A DNA stretch of 7,152 bases from Spirochaetes bacterium RIFOXYC1_FULL_54_7 (lineage in GTDB: Bacteria; Spirochaetota; Spirochaetia; Treponematales; UBA12059), in assembly GCA_001830645.1 (NCBI GenBank), contig MIBM01000194.1:1-7152 (forward strand), given 5' to 3'. Of this stretch, positions 1 through 5,706 are shown piece by piece. Numbering within the stretch: the stretch's first letter is position 1; each line of letters opens with the position of its first letter. Both the position numbers and the translations under genes were made by a program. The notes under the pieces are model-generated. The model searched no databases, was not told the origin of the DNA, and saw nothing but the letters and a program-made list of their open reading frames with translations.

Positions 1-377
1 AGGTGTTTACCCTGTTCCCCCGCCTCAAGGAGCGCATCAAGCAGAGCGCCGGTACCCTGTCCGGAGGCGAGCAGCAGATGCTGGCCATGGGCCGGGCCCT
101 CATGACCAATGGCGATCTGGTCCTGATGGACGAGCCTTCACTAGGCCTCGCGCCTTTGCTGGTTCAGACTGTCTTTGACATCATCGAGGAGTTCAGGGCC
201 CTGGGCAAGACCATCCTGCTGGTGGAACAGAACGCCTACAAGGCCCTGGATGTTGCAGACCGCGCCTACGTACTTGAACAAGGGCGGATCACGCTGGAAG
301 GCCCGGCCTGCGATGTAAAAGCCAATCCTGCAGTCCGTGCCGCATACCTTGGCACCGAGTCAAAGGCAGGGGGCTGA
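1..377 (+). CDS. livF: Branched-chain amino acid-type ABC transporter ATP-binding protein (LivF family), 3' part
   Basis: This is the C-terminal half of a LivF-type ATPase, the cytoplasmic subunit that powers ABC import of branched-chain amino acids or related amides and short acids. Counting from the GTG at position 3, the ABC signature LSGGEQQML lies at residues 19-27, Walker B LVLMDEP at 39-45 with the catalytic Glu at 44, and the D-loop SLGLAP at 46-51. The switch region reads LLVEQN, with Gln instead of His, which is normal for LivF. The protein ends in the usual AAYLG segment. LivF proteins are about 235 residues, so roughly 110 residues, including Walker A, lie upstream of the window. 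The GTG at position 3 is an internal Val codon (VFTLFPRLKER is a family motif), not the start. The stop TGA (375-377) is one base from the convergent stop of the next gene. The transported substrate cannot be told from this fragment. Confidence 0.93.
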   Translation, partial: VFTLFPRLKERIKQSAGTLSGGEQQMLAMGRALMTNGDLVLMDEPSLGLAPLLVQTVFDIIEEFRALGKTILLVEQNAYKALDVADRAYVLEQGRITLEGPACDVKANPAVRAAYLGTESKAGG

Positions 378-378
378 G

Positions 379-1746
379 TCAGACGTCCTTAAGCCTTTCG
401 GAGATCGTTAGAAAATCGTCAAGATGAAGGAAGAACGCATCGACAAGGGTGGGATCGAACATCAGGCACCTTTGGGATCGCAGATACTCGAGGATCCGCG
501 GTAGTTCCCATGGAGCTTTGTATGGCCGTGCTACAGCCAGTGCGTCATAGACATCGCACAGGCAGACTATCCTGCCTGCAAATGAAATAGCCTCTCCTTT
601 TTTGCCTTCAGGGTAGCCATTGCCATCCCATTGTTCATGGTGTTCATAGGCTATCAGGGCGGCCATTTTTATAAGTGGCCGCTTTGATTTATCCAGCAAC
701 CGGAAGCCGACGGTCGTATGGCTGCGTATCAAGGCCAGTTCTGCAGCATCAAGTCCGGATGGCTTGTTCAGTATTTCGTCGGGAATCGAGATCTTGCCTA
801 TGTCATGCATGGGTGCGGCGTCCGCAATCAGGGCTGCCTCCACTTCAGGATGGGCAGCGGCCAGGCACAGAGCCCTGGCGTACTCGCCGACCCTTGCCAC
901 ATGCATGGCGGTCTCCTTGGACCTGAATTCCACCACCTCCGACAAGGTTATCATGATCTCCTTCTGGGTGGATCCAAGTTCCCGATTGATGGCCAGTAGC
1001 TCGTTTTCTGCCTTGGTTCTCCGCTCTACTTCTGCCTGCAGCAGTTCATTGCTTCTGCCTAGCCTGGCCGCGGTCTGCTCCAGGGATACTTCCTGCCTGC
1101 CCTGGAGCAGCAGCAATTCTCCAACTGCAATACCACCCAGGAGCACGATCACGGCTATCATCACAAAGGATTCAAAGGGATCACCCCTTTGGAGCCAGTT
1201 TTCTCCCTGGTCCCAGACTATGGCTCTCGCTGACCGAATGGTGTAAAGCAGGGTAAAGGATCCGTAGAATACCAGGGACATGCGGGTATGGCCTTTAAGT
1301 GTTGCCGGAGACTGGAATATCAGGCAATATGAGCTTAGGGCTCCGAGCAGTGCATTTGTGATGCTGATGATGAATAGCCGTGCGGACAGGCTTGGTTGTG
1401 CCAAGGTGTAGATGGCGAGCAAGGCTGTGGCAATGGTCAGTCCAACAGCAACTGAAAGTTCGATACGCCTGTCCTGGAAGCCAGTGTAACGGAACAGACC
1501 GATGGTTTTCAGGGCTACGCCGCTCATGATCAAGGAGTTGGCCACGATGATGGACAGGGTATCCGAGATGTTTCCGCGCAGGGCCACCAAGGCCATGCCA
1601 ATCGTGAGACAGGCAAAACCAGCAAACCAGTATCCAGGCCCATGCGCCGACCCCCTGGCACGTAACCAGGTGAAGGCTGATAGTCCCAGGAAAGCAAGGT
1701 TCATTACTGCACCGGCGATGACAAGGCTAAGGAGATCTATGACCAT
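379..1746 (-). CDS. Membrane-anchored HD-GYP domain protein, probable cyclic-di-GMP phosphodiesterase
   Basis: A 455-residue protein. About seven hydrophobic segments fill residues 1-215 (roughly 4-26, 39-56, 62-82, 96-115, 121-143, 155-173, 192-214). A charged, probably coiled-coil linker follows at about 215-262, then an HD-GYP domain at 265-440. Visible HD-GYP residues: the E..R...T..H lead-in (E273, R275, T279, H282), the HD pair in HDIGK (314-318), H343, HHE (369-371), GNGYP (375-379) and DVYDAL (398-403). These are the metal-binding and signature residues of the family, which hydrolyses cyclic-di-GMP, so the enzyme looks intact. The N-terminal membrane part resembles modules usually seen fused to GGDEF cyclases (judged by eye); its signal is unknown. 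The ATG at 1744-1746 is chosen because it opens the first membrane helix. AGGAGG (minus strand, 1759-1764) lies 12 nt upstream, slightly farther than ideal. The gene is transcribed alone, divergently from the broken amidase. Confidence 0.9.
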   Translation of the reverse strand: MVIDLLSLVIAGAVMNLAFLGLSAFTWLRARGSAHGPGYWFAGFACLTIGMALVALRGNISDTLSIIVANSLIMSGVALKTIGLFRYTGFQDRRIELSVAVGLTIATALLAIYTLAQPSLSARLFIISITNALLGALSSYCLIFQSPATLKGHTRMSLVFYGSFTLLYTIRSARAIVWDQGENWLQRGDPFESFVMIAVIVLLGGIAVGELLLLQGRQEVSLEQTAARLGRSNELLQAEVERRTKAENELLAINRELGSTQKEIMITLSEVVEFRSKETAMHVARVGEYARALCLAAAHPEVEAALIADAAPMHDIGKISIPDEILNKPSGLDAAELALIRSHTTVGFRLLDKSKRPLIKMAALIAYEHHEQWDGNGYPEGKKGEAISFAGRIVCLCDVYDALAVARPYKAPWELPRILEYLRSQRCLMFDPTLVDAFFLHLDDFLTISERLKDV

Positions 1747-1758
1747 TATGGTGTTTTT

Positions 1759-1764
1759 CCTCCT
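1759..1764 (-). promoter_or_regulatory. Ribosome binding site of the HD-GYP gene
   Basis: A perfect AGGAGG on the minus strand, 12 nt before the ATG at 1744-1746. The spacing is longer than the usual 5-9 nt, but no other in-frame start lies closer, so it supports this start. Confidence 0.6.
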
Positions 1765-1842
1765 GGCTGCCTTGCAGCCCTGCCGGATCAGTTGGCATTG
1801 TCCTGGACCCTTGATTGCCTTCTGTCGTTGGGCCAGTCCATT

Positions 1843-1871
1843 ATGTTAACTATAGTTACCAGGTTGAACAA
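1843..1871 (-). promoter_or_regulatory. Candidate promoter for the HD-GYP gene
   Basis: Reading the minus strand, TTGTTC (1866-1871) and TAACAT (1843-1848) are 17 nt apart and resemble -35 and -10 boxes, with three to four matches each. The palindrome at 1847-1858 sits in this spacer and overlaps the edge of the -10 box. The match is weak and rests on eye inspection only. Confidence 0.25.
1847..1858. repeat. Perfect 12-bp palindrome in the divergent intergenic region (possible operator)
   Basis: TAACTATAGTTA reads identically on both strands. It lies in the roughly 190-bp gap between the divergent HD-GYP and amidase genes, the only shared control region between them. Its position in the spacer of a candidate HD-GYP promoter would suit a dimeric repressor site. 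It is short, so chance cannot be excluded. Confidence 0.35.
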
Positions 1872-1901
1872 GCACGAGCACATCAATTTCCCAACATCAT
1901 G

Positions 1902-1930
1902 TTGCATGATCTGGATAGATTGCTTAAATT
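1902..1930 (+). promoter_or_regulatory. Weak promoter-like boxes ahead of the amidase gene
   Basis: TTGCAT (1902-1907) and TAAATT (1925-1930) are separated by 17 nt, just upstream of the ATG at 1938. If used, the transcript would have almost no leader, which agrees with the lack of a visible Shine-Dalgarno before that ATG. Three to four of six bases match in each box, so this is a suggestion only. Confidence 0.2.
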
Positions 1931-2251
1931 GTTATATATGAGGCTGAAGGGGATAATCAAGCGAGTCAACCAGAGCCTGCAGGCTGCTCCGGTCTTGATG
2001 ATGGTGGTTTTCCTTGCAAGCAGCCTGTTGGCAAGCTTTGCCTGGGGTTTCTTCGGCCGTAGTTCTCCAGGCTCCGGGCTGGAACAGGCCTCCGCCATGG
2101 CCTCACCCGGCTCGCCCGAACCGATGTTGCCAGGCCTGCCCGGTTTTGCTTCGCTTGAAGCTCTGGACAGGCCTTTGCGCATCGGCATACAGCCTGGGCA
2201 CTGGCGTATAGACGAATTGCCTGAAAACCTTGCAAGACTGCGCACAAGTAC

Positions 2252-2261
2252 AGGAGCGGCT
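2252..2261 (+). other. Deletion junction in the amidase gene (10-bp shared sequence)
   Basis: AGGAGCGGCT is the point where the two amidase reading frames meet. In the upstream frame it is part of codons for T-G-A-A (end of the LRTSTGA motif). In the downstream frame it encodes R-S-G and the first base of W (start of the GWK..PPWR motif). Both readings fit the family, which is expected if two copies of this sequence in the ancestor recombined or slipped and one copy remained. Confidence 0.55.
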
Positions 2262-2673
2262 GGAAGCTGTCACCGCCCTGGCGACCCAGTCGCCGCTCAA
2301 CCGAGCTGGCCGAGGCCCTTTCGATTGCTTTCCGGGCGTCCGGCCTGCCCCAGGATTACAACGGCATTACGGCCAACATGCGCGGCTATTTCGGCTTTTC
2401 ATGGTGGCGATTCAGCAATGCCCTCTCTCCATATACCCCGGCTGTACTGGTGGAGATGGGCTTCATGGGCAATGAGGCTGACCGCATCCGTATGCGCGAC
2501 ACACCTGAATTCTATGCCGACATAATGCTCCAGGGCATACAGTTGTTCCTGGATGGCTATGACCGGGAGGACCTCGATGCACTGACGCCGGTCCTGCACC
2601 CGGTTCGATATGCAGGTACCGAAGGTGTGGCTGCCAGGGGCTCGCCGTCCTTCGGCTCAGCGGTACTGGAACG

Positions 2674-2788
2674 CTACGAGGCCGGCCGCCGGCTCATGCC
2701 GGTGGACACCGCTGGTGACGGCTGGTATGAGGTCTTCTCCCGTGGGCTATGGCGCGGGGTGTGGATACACGAGAGCGAGCTGGAATAG
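2674..2788 (-). other. Convergent 115-bp overlap: glycosyltransferase tail antisense to the amidase SH3b domain
   Basis: The glycosyltransferase frame stays open past the amidase stop (2786-2788) and ends at TAG 2674-2676. The amidase side encodes recognisable SH3b sequence (DGWYEVFSRG, RGVWIHESELE), so the older coding strand here is plus. The glycosyltransferase tail is low-complexity Ser/Pro/Arg and is most simply a read-through extension. Confidence 0.7.
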
Positions 2789-3861
2789 GCTTCCCGAGGC
2801 AGGCGCTTGCCCCACATGGCTTCCCAGGTGCCTTGATCCAGTATGGTGCTACCCTTTTCCAGCCAGTCTACAAAGAGGGGAGCAAGGTTCTGGAAGGCGA
2901 GCGGCTCAAGCCGGGATGCGGCCAGAAACCGTGTAATGGTATCTGGTTCCAGCGTCTCTGCCTTCATGGCCAACCCCAGCCTGAGGGCCTCCGTGGCATT
3001 GTGCTCCTGCTCTATCTGGCCTGCATAGGGTTTGAGCAGCAAACGCTTGCCCATACTTGCAGCCTCGCTGGCCAGTGAGAAGCCGGCATTGGCAATCACC
3101 GAAGCGCAGCGTCCCAGGTCTTCAAGAAATCCGGTCCGGTTCTCTGTCTTGAACACCAGGGTTCCTTCCTCTCCGGATTGGTGGTCATAGAGGTAGTCGC
3201 CATGACCGTGGTGGTTGAGTATTTGATGGCCATATATAATGAATCGGTAACCCTTCACAGCAGCCAGTACAGGTAGATAAATCTGAGGGTCATCCCAGGG
3301 CAGATAGACAAGTACACTGGTTTCATCCTCCCGTGATGTGTCAACAGGTTGGATGAAGGGTGGAATTATGTTCCGGTGGTACGGATGCCAATGGATACCG
3401 AGCATCAAGTCTGCAGGGGCCAGCCATCGGAAGGTAAGCCGTTCATACCATCTGGAGTCTGGTGTCGGAACCCCGGGGTACAGGTAGGAATACATGTGAC
3501 AGAAGCCCACGGATCTGATGCCGTGCATCCTGGCATACCAGGCTGTCAGCGGTTCATAGTCTGTAACCGCCAGATCAAACTTCCCTGCAGGCATGGCTGA
3601 CAACAGATCACCCAGAAACCGGAACGGCCGGGCTGAAAGTATGGTGGCAACCGCACTCATCCTGCCGTTGTTGTTGGCAAAAGAGAAGCCATCAAAGCGG
3701 AAGTAGGGTTTCAGGGATTCCGCATTCATTACCTGTTTGCTGGGCTGGCCACTTATTACCAGAGTTACCTGATGACCACGTTCCCTGAGAATGGAAACTA
3801 TCTGTGCCGAGCGCGAGAGGTGTCCATTCCCGTTGGCCGTGATGCCGTACAATATATTCAT
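2674..3861 (-). CDS. Glycosyltransferase of the MJ1255/VC2487 family (GT-B fold)
   Basis: A cytoplasmic sugar transferase that probably moves a sugar from an NDP-sugar to a lipid, protein or glycan acceptor; donor and acceptor are unknown. Numbering from the ATG at 3874-3876: N-terminal loop NILYGITANGNGHLSRS (7-23), ISGQPSK (41-47), DLAVTDYEPLTAWYAR (101-116), and a C-terminal nucleotide-sugar half with TGFLEDLGRC (248-257), VIANAGFSLASEA (260-272) and LLKPYAGQIEQEHNA (280-294). These are hallmarks of the family. I prefer the second Met (3859-3861) as start: it opens the first beta strand and has GAGG 9 nt upstream, whereas the first Met (3874-3876) has GAGG only one base away. The family core ends near residue 345-355. 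The last 38 or so residues are Ser/Pro/Arg-rich, lie antisense to the amidase SH3b domain and look non-native. This is the last gene of the three-gene operon, three bases (or 18, by the preferred start) after the kinase stop. Confidence 0.88.
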   Translation of the reverse strand: MNILYGITANGNGHLSRSAQIVSILRERGHQVTLVISGQPSKQVMNAESLKPYFRFDGFSFANNNGRMSAVATILSARPFRFLGDLLSAMPAGKFDLAVTDYEPLTAWYARMHGIRSVGFCHMYSYLYPGVPTPDSRWYERLTFRWLAPADLMLGIHWHPYHRNIIPPFIQPVDTSREDETSVLVYLPWDDPQIYLPVLAAVKGYRFIIYGHQILNHHGHGDYLYDHQSGEEGTLVFKTENRTGFLEDLGRCASVIANAGFSLASEAASMGKRLLLKPYAGQIEQEHNATEALRLGLAMKAETLEPDTITRFLAASRLEPLAFQNLAPLFVDWLEKGSTILDQGTWEAMWGKRLPREAYSSSLSCIHTPRHSPREKTSYQPSPAVSTGMSRRPAS

Positions 3862-3883
3862 GCCTTCATGCCTCATGCCTCAT
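3859..3883 (-). repeat. Tandem ATG-containing repeat at the kinase/glycosyltransferase junction
   Basis: On the minus strand the junction reads ATGAGGC, ATGAGGC, ATGAAGGC, ATG: four ATGs at 3881-3883, 3874-3876, 3867-3869 and 3859-3861, spaced 7, 7 and 8 nt. The first unit supplies the TGA stop of the kinase gene (3880-3882). The second and fourth ATGs are in the glycosyltransferase frame. The AGG motifs act as ribosome-binding elements for the following starts. Confidence 0.75.
3871..3874 (-). promoter_or_regulatory. Ribosome binding site deciding the glycosyltransferase start
   Basis: GAGG on the minus strand lies 9 nt before the ATG at 3859-3861, good spacing. The competing upstream ATG (3874-3876) has its nearest GAGG only one base away. 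This favours the downstream start. Confidence 0.5.
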
Positions 3884-4848
3884 AAACGAACCGAGCGGGT
3901 CCCCTCCTGCACGAACTGGAAGGGTATATGTTGCAGGTCGCCGAAATGTTTTATTACTTTCTTGCGTTTGAGTCCTGATGGCCGGTAGACAAGAAGGAAG
4001 GCACCAATCTTGCCTCCTGGAATCTGGGCAAACACGCCCAGTTTCCTTGCCCTGCGCATGGTCTCGATCACGAACTCGTTCTCGAAAGACCCCGGCAGTT
4101 TCTGTTTAAGATCTTGCTGTCGTTGTACGCATTCTCCTGCCCCGTTCACATCCCCCCTGGACAAGGCTTCAATCAGATCATGGGCGTTGGCCTTCATGGC
4201 ATCCATCTGGGGTAGTACGGAATCCAGATTCTCTGCCAGAAGGGCAAGCGAGGGCCTGGTCTTGGCATGGAACCCTGAATAGAAAAGCATGAAGCGCTTG
4301 AGGAAATGCTTCAGATGCTCACCTGGAATGTTGGTCTCCATGGCGGTGGGCGTTCCCTGCTCATAGTTGATCAATCTGAAGCCACCCAACTGGGTAATCG
4401 TGTGATCATGGTAGCCCGAGGCTCCTTCCAGTATATCCATTTCTATCTTCGAAGAATCTGCGATGATGCGGTTGTCATCTACAGGCTGTTCCTTGTGTTC
4501 ATTGAGGGCTGAAAGCAATCCAGCCGTAAGTGCCCCGCTTGAGCCGAGGCCGCCCTCGTGGTTCAGGTCATTCATGATGGTCAGATCAAGGTGGGAGTTT
4601 CCAAGACCGGTAAGCTTGATGGCTTCCCTGATATGGTTGTGGCGTATATCCTCGACAGTGTCTGCCTTTTCGTAGGCGTTCAGGTAGTGCAGGTCGAACA
4701 CCTTGCCAAGATTTTTCTTTACAGCGATGAAAATATATTTGTCTATGGTGGCACTGACAGTAGTTCCACCAAAACGGTCGGCATAACCTTTCAGGTCGGT
4801 GAGTCCACCTGCCAGGGGAATCCGCAGTGGTGTCTTGGTGAGGATCAT
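3880..4848 (-). CDS. GHMP-family sugar kinase, similar to D-glycero-D-manno-heptose 7-phosphate kinase (HddA type)
   Basis: A 322-residue cytosolic kinase that should use ATP to phosphorylate a sugar or sugar phosphate, probably at C1. Motif 1 is TPLRIPLAGGLTDLKGYADR (6-25), followed by GGTTVSATIDKY (27-38), the layout of HddA and related kinases. Motif 2, the ATP phosphate loop, is EGGLGSSGALTAGLL (98-112). SGYHDHTITQLGG (144-156) takes the place of the usual G-QD-...GG segment and should hold the catalytic Asp (148). Motif 3 is PGGKIGAFLLVY (277-288). Length is usual for the family and nothing is missing. Its ATG (4846-4848) overlaps the stop of the nucleotidyltransferase gene as ATGA, indicating translational coupling. 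True HddA works with GmhA and GmhB; neither is here, so the substrate may not be a heptose. A sugar-1-kinase in a salvage route is an alternative. Confidence 0.85.
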   Translation of the reverse strand: MILTKTPLRIPLAGGLTDLKGYADRFGGTTVSATIDKYIFIAVKKNLGKVFDLHYLNAYEKADTVEDIRHNHIREAIKLTGLGNSHLDLTIMNDLNHEGGLGSSGALTAGLLSALNEHKEQPVDDNRIIADSSKIEMDILEGASGYHDHTITQLGGFRLINYEQGTPTAMETNIPGEHLKHFLKRFMLFYSGFHAKTRPSLALLAENLDSVLPQMDAMKANAHDLIEALSRGDVNGAGECVQRQQDLKQKLPGSFENEFVIETMRRARKLGVFAQIPGGKIGAFLLVYRPSGLKRKKVIKHFGDLQHIPFQFVQEGTRSVRL

Positions 4849-5564
4849 GGTGTTGCCCGATCCATCAGGAATCTGGTTACCTGCTTCAGATTGGCCTGGA
4901 CGGTAGGTTCAGTGCCTCCAAGATGTATCCATCGTTTCCTTTCCACGGAACCTACCGGCAAGCCTGCTTCTATGGCTGCCTGGACAGAGGCAAGCGCACG
5001 GTATTCATCATCCTTCCGCTTCATCATCCACCTGACCAAGGTTGGTGAAAATTTCCAGATCCCGCATTCCACATACGGGCTGGTTCCCTTCCAGGCCTTG
5101 GTGATCCTTCCGTCTGACAGATCCACACGCTCGTCGTGCCTTCGGGAACAGACGTGCCTGTGGACAGAAAGCACATCCGGGAAAGAATGATTGATCAGGT
5201 CTTCATAGAACTCCGGTTCCGCCCAAACATCGGCCTGTATTATGATCGTGCCCTCGGCCTGCATGCAGGCTTGCCATCCAATTGATACCGCATGGGCGGT
5301 ACCTATGGCCTCGGTTTGTTCTATATAAGTTATTGGAGTGCCACACCAGAGGTCCCCGAAAAACGCCTTGATCTGGTCTTGCAGATGGCCTACGACTAGT
5401 ACGAGCCGATCCGTTTCCACATTGAAGCATCGGTTTGCCACAAGGCTGCCGATGGTCCACTCCAGGAAGGGTTTGCCCATGATGGGGTACATGCACTTTT
5501 GCAGGTATGATGAGAGATTGCCCATACGGGAACCTCTTCCTGCAGCAAGAATCAGGTAGTTCAC
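4845..5564 (-). CDS. Sugar-1-phosphate nucleotidyltransferase (NTP_transferase family)
   Basis: A 239-residue enzyme expected to join a nucleoside triphosphate to a sugar-1-phosphate, giving an NDP-sugar and pyrophosphate. The N-terminal nucleotide loop reads LILAAGRGSRMG (4-15), then KCMYPIMGKPFLEW (23-36) with the substrate-contacting Lys31-Pro32, LVLVVGHL (54-61), IGTAHAV (87-93) and IIIQADVW (107-114), where D112 is the likely metal ligand. Y164-V165-E166-C167-G168-I169 matches the usual YxxxGI substrate segment, and LGGTEPTVQANL (215-226) closes the domain. It is short, with no C-terminal left-handed helix or cupin, so it resembles the HddC/RmlA-like single-domain group. Base and sugar specificity cannot be read by eye. 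The start is GTG (5562-5564), with GGAG 4 nt upstream; an in-frame TAG lies a little farther upstream, so no longer start exists. It is the first gene of the operon and shares ATGA with the kinase gene. Confidence 0.88.
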   Translation of the reverse strand: MNYLILAAGRGSRMGNLSSYLQKCMYPIMGKPFLEWTIGSLVANRCFNVETDRLVLVVGHLQDQIKAFFGDLWCGTPITYIEQTEAIGTAHAVSIGWQACMQAEGTIIIQADVWAEPEFYEDLINHSFPDVLSVHRHVCSRRHDERVDLSDGRITKAWKGTSPYVECGIWKFSPTLVRWMMKRKDDEYRALASVQAAIEAGLPVGSVERKRWIHLGGTEPTVQANLKQVTRFLMDRATP

Positions 5565-5706
5565 GGCGCTCCAATCCGAACCACCATACCGGTGGGTCTA
5601 TGGACTGAGCATCGCCTGGGCTAGGTCAAATTAATATGAGACAAGCATTTGAAATCCATGTAATGGAGGTATCGATACAGGGGCAAACCAGGCCTTTGGG
5701 ACTATC
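5565..5706. promoter_or_regulatory. Upstream region of the three-gene sugar operon
   Basis: This 142-bp gap should carry the operon promoter, since no gene precedes closely. It holds an AT-rich stretch around 5627-5640 (TATTAAT on the minus strand, about 70 nt before the GTG), two small inverted repeats (5655-5678) and a 5-bp hairpin (CCACC/GGTGG, 5581-5595) in the expected leader. I see no convincing -35/-10 pair and no strong terminator for the gene at 5707-6132. Confidence 0.3.
5655..5678. repeat. Two adjacent inverted repeats (TCCAT-gta-ATGGA and GTATCGATAC)
   Basis: A 13-bp hyphenated inverted repeat (5655-5667) is followed one base later by a perfect 10-bp palindrome (5669-5678). They lie in the upstream region of the sugar operon and about 30 bp past the stop of the small HATPase-like gene. 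They could be protein-binding sites; as terminators they lack a U-tract. Confidence 0.35.

Larger units (their letters stand above)
1938..2788 (+). pseudogene. N-acetylmuramoyl-L-alanine amidase with SH3b domain, disrupted by an internal out-of-frame deletion
   Basis: When intact, this would be a membrane-anchored zinc amidase cleaving the MurNAc-L-Ala bond of peptidoglycan outside the cell. From the ATG at 1938: basic N-terminus, one membrane anchor (residues about 18-40), a Pro/Ser-rich linker, then RIGIQPGHWRIDELPENLAR with the first zinc ligand His88 (codon 2199-2201), ending in LRTSTGA at about 2258. From about 2255 the family sequence continues in another frame (+2): SGWKLSPPWRPSRRS, then NMRGYFGFSWWRF, TPAVLVEMGFMGN with the catalytic-type Glu at 2453-2455, and a C-terminal SH3b domain (about 2610-2785) ending at TAG 2786-2788. 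The middle, which in relatives carries the second zinc ligand (Glu) and the HADG His, is absent from every frame. Read straight through, the upstream frame would give about 195 residues with a nonsense tail ending at 2525. An alternative start is ATG 1899; neither has a clear ribosome site. An assembly collapse could mimic the deletion. Confidence 0.82.

Noticed and set aside
764..1246. Plus-strand open frame of 160 codons
   Set aside because: It is antisense to the HD-GYP domain and linker, Ser-rich, and has no domain pattern.
1815..1937. N-terminal extension of the amidase to TTG at 1815
   Set aside because: The added residues have no signal or domain character, no ribosome site is present, and the region overlaps the divergent control region. 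The ATG at 1938 places basic residues directly before the membrane anchor.
1883..2245. Minus-strand open frame of 120 codons opposite the amidase N-terminus
   Set aside because: The plus strand has a plausible membrane anchor and the amidase GHW motif. The minus-strand product shows no pattern.
2238..2380. Programmed frameshift joining the two amidase frames
   Set aside because: A frameshift alone cannot restore the protein, because the segment with the second zinc ligand and the HADG motif is absent from all frames. No slippery run is seen at the junction.
2230..2475. Plus-strand frame of 81 codons with a VQERLEA-like stretch
   Set aside because: It lies in the third frame of the amidase gene. 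It looks briefly like an amidase helix, but nothing after it fits and the other two frames explain the region better.
4558..5190. Long plus-strand open frame of 210 codons
   Set aside because: It lies antisense across the kinase/nucleotidyltransferase junction, both of which have clear family motifs. Its translation has no recognisable pattern.
5581..5595. Hairpin CCACC-ATACC-GGTGG as a terminator or riboswitch
   Set aside because: It has only five base pairs and no U-tract, and I can find no larger conserved RNA structure around it.
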